A stretch of DNA of 64,000 bases from Haliclystus octoradiatus (GCA_916610825.1 OU744453.1:8407845-8471844); one strand, 5' to 3'; positions 44,225 through 55,317 are shown, counted from the first letter of the stretch. Translations and numbers: made by a program. The notes: generated from the letters alone by a model not told the origin.

Positions 44225-44233
44225 TATAAAAAG
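44225..44233 (+). promoter_or_regulatory. candidate TATA box of the TSP1 gene
   Basis: TATAAAAAG 55 nt before the ATG at 44288. A pyrimidine tract ending TTTTCAG (44255-44267) in between could instead be a splice acceptor, so the exon may start at 44268 with a 5'UTR exon upstream. Confidence 0.35.
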
Positions 44234-44287
44234 CTCCGTTTTTATGATACTCTCATTTTCTTTTCAGCTATCTTTTCTGAATTGATA

Positions 44288-44611
44288 ATGGTGGTCATAA
44301 TGATAATCAAAATTTTCCTTGTTATCTCTACACTTTCTGTGTTTTTATCTGCATCAAAACCATTATCATTGTTCAGTAAAAATTCAATCTCAAAATCCTT
44401 CACATCTGTAATATATGTGTTAGCTTCATCTGGAATACAGTGTGGTCTGAAATGTTCCTCTTATGGAAAAAAATGTGTGACAATAGTGTGGGATTCATTA
44501 GAAAGCATAAAAGCTAATCAAAAACGTTGCAAGATATATGTACACGAAGAAACTGGAAATTTAGCAACTTTCAATGTTCTTCCATTCAGTGGCAACAATA
44601 TATTTGTGTTG
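44288..44611 (+). CDS. TSP1 gene exon 1: signal peptide and PAN-like domain
   Basis: 108 codons, ending NNIFVL before GTAAGA, phase 0. The ending resembles exon 1 of the minus-strand glycoprotein gene (TTTVFILP before GTAAGT). Confidence 0.7.
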
Positions 44612-47600
44612 GTAAGAAGATAATCAGCAGGATATTTTAACTAAATTGATATTTGATAAAGACTACTGTGTAAAATGCAAGAAGGCTACATCTTCTCTTC
44701 TCACATTCTGTCGCACCGAATTATAACATTTTTGTTGCTGAATTGTATAGTTTTTTTTATTTATACTTCAGGTGATTTCCTTGCAAAACTGCTTACGTTT
44801 ATATTAACATTTTAACACAAATGTCGGAAATGTATACTGTATCTGTACACGTGTACATACATCTGTTTATTGTTGTTGTTTCATACGAAGGCCACAACTC
44901 AACCTAACACCAATTACTTGTTGTGTTCCACAATGAAGTATTCTTGGACCATTGGTATTTCTAATATTTATTAATGACTTTCCTTAATCAACCTCTTTTC
45001 TGTACAAGTTTATTCGCTGACGATACAACTCTCCAGCTCTCTAGCCAAAACCTTTTAGTTCTTGAAGTTAATAACATCAGAAGCTAGGAAGCTAAGGAAC
45101 TATATCGAATTTTTACCGATGGTTTCAAGATAACCAACTGACCATCCACCCGGAAAAATGTAAATATATGATATTTTCTCACACCAAAACTTGAAACAAC
45201 TCAACATTCAAATCGAAGGACAATCCCTGGAGCAATGTCGCAAAAGCTAGTACTCAAAACATATTAAATTTCTTGGTCTTCTATTGATGAAATTGGAAAT
45301 ATCACATTAATTTGTTTGCATGAAAGAAGGAAGCATATATATATACTTTAATAAAATTAAAAAAGTTCTCATATCCACTAACTGCAAGCCCAAAATATAT
45401 ACTGTGCAATATTTCATATCTATATTGGGGACATGTCACTAGCATGTTTAAGTTTGTAACATACCATTGTACCCCCAATAACAAGCATTAGACAATTAGA
45501 GCCATCTATTCACAAGAGTTGGAACACTCTTTCTTGTGCCACTCTCGGCTCCCATTGGACAAATGCCAGTCTCGTGATCTTATAGACGGCATTTTCGTTC
45601 CATCAAACCAAGCTTGCGAAACTGGATCAAAGCGCGGGGAAATAATATCATGAATTCGAAAAATTTTCTGTTCAAAAGCAAAACTTGACTTGCTCAAGTC
45701 TCACTTCTGTGTTATGCCGATCTTGATGGATTGGCAAGTGAATTTAATTTGGTATCTACTTCATACCTTAGTTGAAATATAACTATCTATCTGTTTATTA
45801 GTATTTTGAAGCATCTTAATTTAAGTATGTACAGTTGACTTAAGTTGCTATAACCTCCTTTAATCTTCTACCCTGTTTGTTATCTAATATGCTAAAAAAC
45901 ACATGTCACTTTCATAAAATCTCAATTGGCGAACCAACTGTTGGATTACAGTCAAACCTGTTACTGGCCACCTGCAGCGTCTTAAGGTTCTATTGAATCA
46001 ACCTTGTATGTAAATTCTACCTTCATACAATGGTATATGTATCTATACCTCTCCTAGCTAGCTGGTTGTTATATACAGGTTTGAATGTATCTTATTACTT
46101 TTAGGCACATCATCATGAAATCATCCCAGGTGAGTCAAGAAAGACTCAGACTATTGAAAGGATTCTCATCTTGCGATACAAGTTGTTCACAAATAGGACT
46201 TTACTGTAAGCTATAATCTTCAATGCATAGTTCTTCTAAAGCTAAAAAAAAACTGAGTGATAGTTGCTTGTAATCAGTCAGAAGTCATAACAAAACATGC
46301 ATATCAAATTGAAACAGTTAACAAGTTGAAAAAATTCTCTATAAGCGTAATATAGTTCTCAAAGTGTTTGAAGGGAATGATATTGATTTCAGATCTATAT
46401 TTACACACCTTTCTTGGTTGCTGAATTGGTCACACAAGCACTAATATTATTACTTATATAATATATATAATCAAATAAATATCCAGTTATTTTACGTTGC
46501 TAAGTTTTTCTCCTCCGCTTCAATTGGATGAAACAAATAATTTATATATGCATATAGTTGATGGTAATTGGTCAACATGGAGTTTAATTGGGAGTTGTAC
46601 TGTCAGCTGTGGAGGTGGCCAACAGCAGAAAAAACGGGTATGCGACAACCCAGCTCCAGAAAATGGTGGAGCTGCATGCGATGGATCAGATACAATGACG
46701 ATACCATGTAATACGAATGGATGTCCAGGTTAGTGTTTTTTGTTGTTGTTTGTTGAATCGTGTTGCATGACACAATGACGATTACTACATGAAGGAAGAA
46801 TATATTTCCTGAGAAACATCCGTGAAATATTGTTCCATCTGGTTCATGGTCTATTTTTCATTTCATTAAGATAAATAATTTGCAGTTGAAAGTTCATAAA
46901 AGAATATACAAGAATAGAAAAAAAATGATGTTAGATCAAAACAAGAAAAATATACCATGGATCATATTAAGGATTAATTAAAACATTTTTGCAATGATCA
47001 CCTTTTCCGTTGTCCAATAGCTGAATGCAAAGTAAGATGAAGGTTTACAGCTAGCACATCCACTGAAAGCCACTAAACGCGGGGTGAAGTCAGAAAATTA
47101 TGGTCGTTAAGACGACGTGTACCGGACACAATAAGTCGTATTTCCGACGACGCTCCGTTTAGTTCCCGACTACGTTTCAACGTAACAAAAGGCTACGAGA
47201 CTCCATTTCGAAAAATTTCATAAAAAGGCTGCTGTCCTGGTTTGAACTGAGAACAAAAACGCACTATACAAAGGAAATGTCTGTCTGAAACACAGGCTAA
47301 AACAACTCGATCGTGATATTCACAAGCATAAATATTGTAATTTGTGTGCTGTTTATGCTATAGATCTGACAATTGCTGCATATCTGCCACATAAAATTTG
47401 CACAAAAATTTTTAGGGCTACTTGAAATGTAAGCCCGGGAATGAAATACATGATTTATTCAACCAAACTATTTGTAATATGTATATATAATTGATACATG
47501 TATTTCATTAGCGATAATTGCACCATCAATGGAGTTCAAACTTGAAGAAACACAAAACACATTAAAGTTCATAATTAAAATATTGTGTTATGTTTAAAAC

Positions 47601-50600
47601 TTGATGAAAATACAGCAGGCCTACAATCAGCTTAAGTGCAAGTCAAAATCCGAATTTGCACTTTCTGTAAAATCCTTCAACATGGACTTGACAAACTGGC
47701 CTATGAACTCGTTTTAATATTTGTTAATAATTTATATAGTAATTGATAACACGCATACAATTCCTTGTTTTTATCAATTAGTTCATGGAGGGTGGTCTCC
47801 GTGGGAAACGACTACACCTTGCTCTGCATCATGTGGAACTGGGACGAATACCAAAGCCCGCTCCTGCACAAATCCATCTCCAGAAAATGGGGGAGACCAA
47901 TGTATTGGATTAACAACAGATCAACAAACTTGCATCGATGCAGACTGCAATACTTTTCATATTACGCCAAGCTTAGGTATTGTTGATCAATAAAACAATG
48001 TAGCACTCAAAGTTTTACCTTATCTATATAAGCCTCTTTTGAGTTGCTTGTCGATTTTATATTTCTCACTGTTAATACAGTCCCTAGGGAAATAACACAG
48101 GATGATTCTTTTGAATTTACTTTGTTTATCCCATTTCAGAACAATGAAACTTTTAAACTCCGAATAGGCTTATTGTATATATATTATGCGTTATAGTTTT
48201 ATTATAAAACATCAATAAAGCTCTGCATACGAACATTGCAATGGGAAAAAGGAACCCAACCCGTCGAAAACAGTCAAATTATTTTGAATGATTACTTCCA
48301 AAGGAGAATGTTCTTCAATTTTAAAGTATATAGATGAGGTCGGTCTGATACATGTTTCGTCCCTGCCAACGGACTCATCAGAGACCCTTCTGATGTCTTA
48401 GCTCCTCAGGCATCGCGCCTGAAGTCTCACTAACGAATAGTATAAATGGTGAAAACTTCCGTGCATATCACATGCACAGTCCCGATTGAATAACAACATC
48501 ATTGATCAATCAATTGATAATGCTGGTCTGACGCGTATGTGTGTTTCGTCCTAATCAAAAGTGTTTTTGCCAGGGATTGAACCCAAGACACTGCGGACTG
48601 AGGTCCAGCGCCCTTACTTCTTCACTCAAGGGTTTATTAAATAATTATCGCACAATTATCAGGTCTTTATTCATATTTACTGAACGACAAGAAGTTGAAA
48701 GACGCGGATAGAGCGCTAAAAAATCACGAGCCTCTGAAGCTCGCAATTTTAAGTCTCCCAAGTGTCTCCAAACGTTTTCTCGTTTAGTCATTCAACTTGT
48801 AGACCAGGTGAAAATTTCGAAACAAAGACATTATATACATTTAATACTGTCTAAGACAAATAATGAAACACCGGCTGGTGGTTTATCTTCAAGCCCTCCC
48901 CAGTCCCCAAAATAATTCAACTTGTACTCGAGTCTGAACATCCCTATTTTTTCATTTTCAAAAAATTTAAGTTATGTATTTTCCAACAGATCCAACCTTT
49001 TGATAGCCTGAGTCACAGACGCAATTCATTCACGATAGAATATGATCTCCGTACATAATACACTATTTTATTCTGTCCAGTCAAGTGCGTGGGTGGTAAA
49101 TAATTTACCCTGCTCATGCAAGGCTTTCTCACAATCCGCATTGTCCAAGGAGACTATATAGCTACAACTGAAACAACACAAAATAACAAAGCGAAATGTC
49201 CAGCATTTATTCCTATCAATAGACCCCTGGATAGAAAATCGCAAGGTAAAGGCAAAGTTTTTGAAAGATATAGCAATTTTTCCTTCCTTTGAAAACCTTT
49301 GTGGCATCTTAAAAAGTTCTTTAATCAAGGAACATATTTTCCAGACATAAAACGCTGATAGTCGATGTATGCGCTGACAGAAAAACTTGCAGAACAATGA
49401 ACATAGCAACATACGATTATCATTTACAATCACTGCTCTTATCGAAAAGAGCCACTTCTTTAGAAATAGAAGATGGTACGGGTGTCGTCGGTAGTGTAAT
49501 ACCGTCTCAGTTATCTTTTTGTTGTGATGGAGTCTGTTTTACTTCCTTATCATCATACGATTTCAATTACTTAATATGGCCTATAAATTACACGTGAATC
49601 AATTAGCGGCAGTTCCGTAGAGCTGAATGGCCACCATAAGACTGTATGAAAATTATATTGCTACTTCTAGCAAATGTGTCAATCTCTGTGATGGAGAAGC
49701 CAATACATTAAATACAATGATAAATAAATGTTGCGTATCACGAATTCACCTCTGCATAAATCCAAGACAAATCTGCCTTCAGTTCATTGATTTTAGTTTC
49801 AAGGATTCACAAAAAAAAAAATGATCAGGTTTAGGCCTGGATTATACAGCGCGCTTTCGAGCGTGCCGTGCTTTCGTTTACAGTAAATTGAAAGTTGGCT
49901 CGCTGTCGGCGCGCCCGTCTAACTTGACACGGCTCGCTGTCATTAGCACGGCGCGCTCCAAATCGAAAGCTCGCATAGGAAGAGCGTGCTTTCACTTCAA
50001 GGCGAACTTTCATTTCGACATTCCAGGGATTCCTCTCACCATATTTGGTAAAAACCGGGGGTTGATGTCGAGAAAGAAATGTCTAGCCTCTTTTTCTCGG
50101 CCGTTGCCTAGATACAGTTCCGTTTTGCAAATAAACAGATGAATAAACATTGATTTTCTTTCGAATTATAATCGAAATCCACAAAATAATAATAGGGAAA
50201 CTACTCAGAGCATCTGTACTTCTCATTTGAAGAGGAGAAAACTTTCAAATAGTATTAATTAGACAATGTTATATATATATGCTCTGCAGATTAGATATAA
50301 GCCACTGTCTTGTATTTGTAGGACCATGGTAGGTTAAAAAACTATCATTGTATGATAATCACACATTTGATGGCGAATTGTGATAAAAATCATTTTTTGA
50401 AGCAATAAATTTATTTCACGAAAAGCGTATACTTGTCAATCAAAAGTCTTGTGAGATATTTTCTTACACGTCATCATGTAATTCACAGGAAGTTTTGACA
50501 CAACTTTTGAGGACGGCTCGCTGTATAACTAGACATTTTCAAAAGCGCGCGCCTTCAAATGAAAGCGCGCTCGAAAGCACGGCACGCTCAAAAGCGCGCT

Positions 50601-53600
50601 GTATAATCCAGGCCTTAGTCATTAGACCTTGTTTTATTTACGGATACATTGAAGGGTGTAAATATGTTATGAATCATCTTTACATTTTTATTTCAGTTAT
50701 GGGTGTTGATACTGCATATACATGTGATCAGGCTGGTAGGAACTTTGGGGAATTCAATCCCAGTGCAATTCCAGAATCATTAATGAATATCTTACAAGCA
50801 GCAAGCCCATCTGGAACACTAACCAAGTATTGGTTCAAATGCACTGTGAGTATGTTTCAAATATTTCATTTTCCGTGTTTGTGTAATTTGACCTTTAAAG
50901 CACCTTATATACAGGATATGCCAGGGCCCCGAATTCCTCTCTACGTCATTGAACTCAGTAACCGAATTCTGTGCGCATTTATTACATTATTTACGTTTTT
51001 AACAGGTTTGTGGATGTGCTTCAGATGAAGTTGCTGCATTGAAAATGACTGGTACTATATTAAATGGATACGTATGCGAGTCTGATTGGGGAATCTATAA
51101 AACAATTTGCGAAGGGGTAAGTAAGTGCATCAGTATACACACTGACACTGTATTTGCCTAATACTGTGTGTATGTCATTTATAAAATAGTAAGCAATTGA
51201 GACAGTCCTAGTATAGGTCGTAACGCTATAGGATCAAAATGTTAAGCTCTGGCGGTATACTAACACGGGGTCTACATAATTCTTTCAAAATATACCATTA
51301 TCAAGTGTGCTGGTCACGAATGCAACTTTTCCAAGGCATAATTCCCGTACCTTTCGGGAAAACGAGCCTCTAAAATAAGCAAAAGTCGTGCTTTGTTGAT
51401 GTAAAAAGCAGTAATTATGGACGAAAATCGGACAGGGAACAATGGAATTTTCGCGCATTTAGAATACACGCGATGTTATTAATTGAAAGTTCAGAAGGAA
51501 TTAATTTTTGTTCTTGCAAGAACACTGCCACCGGTGAGGGGGGTATTAAACATCAATCGATATATTTTCAATATTTTAATAATATCAAATAAAATATTAA
51601 GTGAAGTCTTCCCACAAATGAAAATTTCACTGGATACTCCAAAACGGTTTAAAACTGCTGCTCTTTATCCATTTTGTTTTACATTTAACACATCTTTGTT
51701 TTCCGAGGTTCCAAATGCAGTGCAAATTTATTTTGTATTATAACGAAAATGATTCGATCATTCTGATTGGTTTAGAGTTGGACGCCAAATCACCATAGAA
51801 AACTAGGTTCGAAAACACACTAATCGATCTTACAATTCGAACTTGAAATCACGAATGAGAATTTCCAATTTGATCAGGAGTTTTTCAGAAACATTTATTA
51901 TGATCAAGGAGGTCTTGTATTAGCTCCTCCATAATTGTGCGTTAATTGCTTTGTATTCTGCTTATCTCTAACGATGCATCCATGTAACGTGTACGGAACA
52001 CATTCATACAATGCGGCATTGGATGATCATATCTGATATATGACATTCTGTATCATGAATAGCATATTTGACGTGTGTATTTATTGCTCCTTTATCCTTC
52101 TTGTCGCCAGTCAAAGTTACTCAGATGCAACCTTGTTCTAAAGCAGAATCAACTTTAACATTTCACCTTTAAAAGCCTAAGCTCTCATAAATTGCAACAG
52201 CCTCTGCAGTGGCAGATAGACCACCATTGCATTCTTTTTGAAACGGATGAGTGAATTACGAATTACTGTGTTTCTTATTGGGCAACCAATGGACAGAGGA
52301 CACGTTATATGATGCAATAAGTGCTCGTATCTCAAAAATCTACAATAGATAAACAAGAAGTAATGCCGTACTCAGCATTTCAGGGATATTAAAACATTCT
52401 AAGCAGACTAACAAATAAACATATATTTTAATTACACAGCGTATAATCTTACTTGCTAGTGCGCATTGCGCAGATTCCTATTCCATTAAATATAGTTGGT
52501 CTGCTTATGGTAATATCAAGATCTCTTTCTGGGTTTGTTTGCCAATTTGTCAAGTTCGATAGACTCCATATCATCTACAGCGTATCTTCGATGGATCACT
52601 ATTGATGCAGAGTCTATATGAGTACTTGATAAAGATTCCCCACACTCAACATCTGTGGTATCTTCATCAGATGCCATATAGCACACTCCGAAGTAGATAA
52701 ATGTCATTGTGGTTACGGAGAATAACTCTTTTTACTGTAATTTCAAAATTTAGACATAATTTCAAAGATCATCGACTCACTCACTTTTCTTTGTTATAGT
52801 AGGTATTAACTCCACGCATTTATCCGTATCACAAGCAACTATTAAGTCATTGAAAATCAATTCATGATAACAATTTTTGTGCATGTATTTTGCCAGTTTC
52901 ATTTATCAGCTATACTCTGACTTCATGTATGAACCTGTTTGTCTGTTTTCCACATGACACAAATGTATCTGTGCCAATTGGTTGGAACTAAGTATTTCTG
53001 GACAATTCTGCACATCTTTCCCGTATCTCATTTCTGGTTTATTTGCTGTTAATCTCACTTGAAGCCTACGCGATGTTTGTTTATCCCTGACAAATGCGTC
53101 CACGCAAAATAAGTCCCATACAATACATCCTCCGTTTTCCAAGGCATTCGAATGCTTCTAATCCTCCCTTAGTATTTAGCCCAGATACAAAAGCAACTAA
53201 ACTTCAGATCTGATCATGTGTAATCGACTGAGCTTCAAATTCCCCGCAAGTCAACTTTGCCTTGACTTTATCTTAAACATCAAATGAATACCACCTTCTG
53301 ATGGCGGATGGAAAGGTCCAGATTGAATTGCATTGTGAGTAGCCGTGACGCATCATTGCGCATTGACAATCAAGGCCTCATCTGCCATGAAATATGTTAA
53401 AATTGATCTGAAGTGTCACGGCAGAGATCAATAAGGAGAATTTAACATCATTGCTCTCAGCGAGAGGAGTCACTTATCTGTAATATAGAGGAGTGGTACT
53501 GGTGCCTCCGTAGGGCGATATCGTCTTGATCACCATTATATTAATCATCCCTTGATATTCTTGTCAGCTCTTAAGTTGAAGGAAGATCTGCCAGCGTTGA

Positions 53601-55317
53601 GATTTCTTTTTCATGATTTCATTTAATAGTGTCTTGACAATCTATCCATGATGTTTTGTGATGGCCATCCGGTTGTTCCATTATTCTATAGTGGCATAAA
53701 TGAATCTCATGCATGGTGATCTTTAGCCACAGAGTTACTATGATTCTTAGATGACAGGAAATGTCCATGCGATTGGGATGGAAGAGCAATCAGCGAGAAA
53801 CAAGATTGTTTAACTCGACAGAAGAGTAGATTTGCCTGGCAGGAGAGAATCGTTCTTACAGAAATTTTTTGCAATTTTTATGATGGTGGTGGTTCTTTGC
53901 ATATTTAATTCTAGGACAAGGATAAAGCTACGGTTGCCGTAGCTTTAGCGGTTTGGATAAAGCTACGGAAGTTCACCGAGCATGCGCACTTGATTGAAAT
54001 TGACCCTTCAAAATTAATTCTATTATCATTAATTGACTGACTATCTCTTTCGAAGTTTTTGAGAAGAGAATGTTTTGAACATGGATACACACATTGATTC
54101 TAATTATTAGTATATATAAAAACAATTATCACAACAGTTTTGGTATGATTATATTATAGCTTGGTATTATTATTATCTGGAGTTTGACTTGAAAATAGAA
54201 TCCATTTTTGTGATGAACTTTCAAAACAGAGGAACAAAGAACTTCCTGCCGTAGATTTATCCACTCCGTTAATTCTAATAACAGGTCTATAACAAATTGG
54301 TGACACGATACTTTGCTACTGTAAAGGCAGCGGGAAAGGCAGTAAAAATGAGAGGTTTAGCAAGTACATTGTTCCTATCACCGATGAGGCGTATGCTGAT
54401 GGATCAAGCTAGATCATTCACATCATATTTTACATCAACAACACCATGTGACCCCCGAAGGGCTGCTTGACTCCAAACTCTTTCATTGAAGGGATGTTGA
54501 CAAGGTCCTCAAGTTGATGCCAATCTTTTAGATTAGGGCGATCAAAGCAGCAAAAGAGGATATGCAATATTATTTAGATAAGGAAAACATATGCTGAAGT
54601 AGATATTAGGTTGCTATGGGAATTAATAGTTGACTCTCTTTTTCTCAAACTCATTGGATTTTTTGTTGGATAAAATTCTAGACATTGCGTGGTGATGATG
54701 CGGGATACATGCGTAAATGGCGTAAACGCTGTGAGTGTGAGTTTGGTGAATGGCTTTTTGACACAAGGAAATATCAAACTTTCTTCAAAATACTAGAAGG
54801 AAATGATTTGCATATGTGACAGACTTTTTGACTTTCCTTAGGTAAAATCAGCAAGCAAATTGTGTATTTGGCATCAACTAAACCAAAAATGTATGAATTA
54901 ATTGTGAAATATTTTATAGGATTGATTGGGGCATGCATCATTTACCTAAAAGTTCCACCTGCTCAACGTATTTTAAGTAATACATCCCTGATAGAATTAC
55001 ACTAGTACAAAAATTTATGAACGATGTATGCATAATCATTTCTTTAAATGTTTTCGTGATTTTGGTAACACCAGCTTTAAACTATTTTCAAATAATGTAG
55101 CCCGTATATAGGTGCAATATATTACTGTCATCATAACTAATAACTAAATCTAATGTTTATTCTACTTGCTCAATTTCCAGGTGTGAAGGCATTGTTAACT
55201 GCACGATGTGATGACAAAATCATAACTGAGCCTAGTGAAGTTGCTAATGGTGGATGTGCACTGCTGCAACAAATATGTTACACAAAGATTTTTTCAACGG
55301 ATAAATCTGTGATTTAG
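44288..55317 (+). CDS. secreted protein: signal peptide, PAN-like domain, two TSP1 modules, Cys-rich tail
   Basis: Seven exons (44288-44611, 46105-46129, 46558-46728, 47782-47976, 50697-50845, 51006-51120, 55181-55317) join in phases 0,1,1,1,0,1 to 372 codons with TAG. The N-terminus VVIMIIKIFLVISTLSVFLS is a signal peptide. Residues about 50-108 contain CGLKC-x(5)-KKC and KRCKIYV, a PAN/apple-like spacing. A His-rich mini exon (AHHHEIIP) links to two canonical thrombospondin type-1 repeats: W-x-x-W, CTVSCGGG and CSASCGTG, N-P-x-P-E-N-GG-x-x-C. TSP1 modules bind glycosaminoglycans and proteins in extracellular matrix. Symmetric phase-1 introns around both are typical of shuffled modules. The last about 135 residues, with 11 cysteines, match nothing I recognise. 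No transmembrane segment. The junction of exons 6 and 7 uses the second of two overlapping donors; a missed exon in the 4-kb last intron is possible. Confidence 0.78.
44900..45290 (+). mobile_element. LINE RT fragment
   Basis: Reads, with stops and frame changes, VPQ-SILGPLVFLIFINDF near 44920, FADDTTLQLSS near 45012 and HIKFLGL-like sequence near 45265: the RT core of a CR1/Jockey-like LINE. It lies in intron 1 of the TSP1 gene. Confidence 0.75.
45498..45800 (-). mobile_element. hAT-type MITE, second copy (one end)
   Basis: From 45498 the sequence follows the reverse complement of the 22605 end of the first copy: AGAGCCATCTATT-ACAAGAG, TGTGCC, ATTGGA-A-ATGCCA, GACG-CATTTTCGT. The first base is T instead of C. 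The other end is not found. Confidence 0.7.
46105..46129 (+). CDS. TSP1 gene exon 2 (25-nt mini exon)
   Basis: TTTTAG acceptor and GTGAGT donor bracket AHHHEIIP plus one base. It converts phase 0 to phase 1, which the TSP1 exons require. The frame stays open past the donor to 46196, but extension would break the phase of exon 3. Confidence 0.55.
46558..46728 (+). CDS. TSP1 gene exon 3: thrombospondin type-1 repeat 1
   Basis: 171 nt, phase 1-1. DGNWSTWSLIGSCTVSCGGG, then RVCDNPAPENGGAAC and C-x-x-x-x-C at the end: all six cysteines and both tryptophans of a TSP1 repeat. Confidence 0.9.
46730..47781. other. TSP1 gene intron 3, nothing recognised
   Basis: 47040-47230 is locally CpG-richer (AAGACGACGTG, TCCGACGACGCTCC) without an ORF; otherwise AT-rich. 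Confidence 0.5.
47782..47976 (+). CDS. TSP1 gene exon 4: thrombospondin type-1 repeat 2
   Basis: 195 nt, phase 1-1. HGGWSPWETTTPCSASCGTG, then RSCTNPSPENGGDQC and a C-x(7)-C-x-x-x-x-C-like end. A short tail TFHITPSLG follows the module. Confidence 0.9.
48340..48640 (-). mobile_element. retrozyme/SINE-like element with tRNA-like head and hammerhead motifs
   Basis: On the minus strand a tRNA-like head (about 48620-48565) has an anticodon-like hairpin CTGGAC-CTCA-GTCCGC and a B box GGTTCAATCCC. Next comes a hammerhead 3' half: GGAC (48551-48548), GAAA (48547-48544), cleavage triplet GTC and AGACC (48529-48525). After a 183-bp unit the complete hammerhead at 48386-48342 follows. The first motif has lost its CTGATGA half. 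Two cleavage sites 183 nt apart would release a 183-nt RNA. It lies in intron 4 of the TSP1 gene, antisense to it. Confidence 0.6.
48342..48386 (-). ncRNA. type-I hammerhead ribozyme core (self-cleaving RNA motif)
   Basis: On the minus strand, in order: GGTCT (48386-48382, stem I), CTGATGA (48381-48375), GTCC (48374-48371), an 8-nt loop, GGAC (48362-48359), GAAA (48358-48355), a very short stem III region, C as cleavage base (48347), and AGACC (48346-48342) pairing perfectly with GGTCT. All invariant core bases of a hammerhead are present and stem II is a perfect 4-bp helix. Stem III is minimal with a mismatch, and the triplet before cleavage is ATC. Type-I hammerheads with tiny stem III are known from animal retrozymes, Penelope-like elements and some SINEs, where they work best as dimers. 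Confidence 0.75.
48641..49426. other. TSP1 gene intron 4, nothing else recognised
   Basis: A minus-strand 121-codon open frame (49433-49068) has no family features. Confidence 0.5.
49427..49520 (+). mobile_element. tRNA-derived SINE, copy 4 (3' part)
   Basis: GCTCTTATCGAAAAGAG, CACTTCTTTAGAAATAGAAG, GGTACGGGTG and an ACCGTCT end match the 3' part of the full copy at 53150-53540. Confidence 0.65.
49834..50614. mobile_element. PIF/Harbinger-type MITE
   Basis: 781 bp with 43-bp terminal inverted repeats (one mismatch) starting GGCCTGGATTATACAGCGCG, flanked by TTA on both sides (49831-49833, 50615-50617). A TWA 3-bp duplication is the PIF/Harbinger signature. The ends are strikingly rich in GCGCGC and AAAGC words compared with the AT-rich intron. 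No transposase. It ends 83 bp before exon 5 of the TSP1 gene. Confidence 0.85.
50697..50845 (+). CDS. TSP1 gene exon 5 (start of Cys-rich tail)
   Basis: 149 nt after TTTCAG. GVDTAYTCDQAGRNFGEFNP, a helix-like SLMNILQAAS, then KYWFKCT before GTGAGT. Phase 1 to 0. No family recognised. Confidence 0.7.
51006..51120 (+). CDS. TSP1 gene exon 6
   Basis: 115 nt after TTTTTAACAG. VCGCASDEVAALKMTGTILN and YVCESDWGIYKTICEGV. Two overlapping GTAAGT donors (51117 and 51121) exist; only the second keeps exon 7 in frame. Confidence 0.65.
53150..53540 (+). mobile_element. tRNA-derived SINE, copy 5 (full length)
   Basis: tRNA-like head at about 53158-53255 (TTTAGCCCAGATACAAAAG and a decayed B box CTTCAAATTCC), then the body TTGACTTTATCTTAAACATC, CTTCTGATGGCGGATGG, GCATTGTGAGTAGC, GTGTCACGGCAGAGATCAAT, CTCTCAGCGAGAGGAG, TATAGAGGAGTGGTAC, and the 3' end GTAGGGCGATATCGTCTT. 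It is the only copy containing all parts, about 390 bp. Confidence 0.78.
53917..54272. mobile_element. possible small inverted-repeat element
   Basis: GGATAAAGCTACGG (about 53920) and CCGTAGATTTATCC (about 54250-54265) are near-perfect inverted ends. The left end also holds the hairpin AAAGCTACGG-TTG-CCGTAGCTTT and a direct repeat of GGATAAAGCTACGG near 53956. No target duplication found. Confidence 0.4.
55181..55317 (+). CDS. TSP1 gene exon 7 (C-terminus and stop)
   Basis: 137 nt after AATTTCCAG. VKALLTARCDDKIITEPSEV, NGGCALLQQICYTKIF, TAG at 55315-55317. Only one of the three frames is open. The codon split with exon 6 is Ser. Confidence 0.6.

Larger units (their letters stand above)
51121..55180. 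other. TSP1 gene intron 6 with SINE and hairpin, no other gene called
   Basis: A minus-strand 63-codon frame (52707-52516) is acidic and reads like a protein tail (MASDEDTTDVECGESL), and 52300-52150 on the same strand has further short coding-like stretches. Together they could be an old processed pseudogene, but I cannot name it. Elsewhere only the SINE (53150-53540) and the short inverted repeats near 53920-54270 stand out. Confidence 0.45.

Noticed and set aside
48342-48551. Penelope-like element terminus as the source of the hammerhead
   Set aside because: Not excluded, but no Penelope RT or GIY-YIG endonuclease sequence is nearby and a tRNA-like head is adjacent, so a SINE/retrozyme origin is preferred.
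52516-52707. 63-codon minus-strand ORF in the last TSP1 intron
   Set aside because: Protein-like composition but no start context, splice sites or recognised family; at most a pseudogene fragment.
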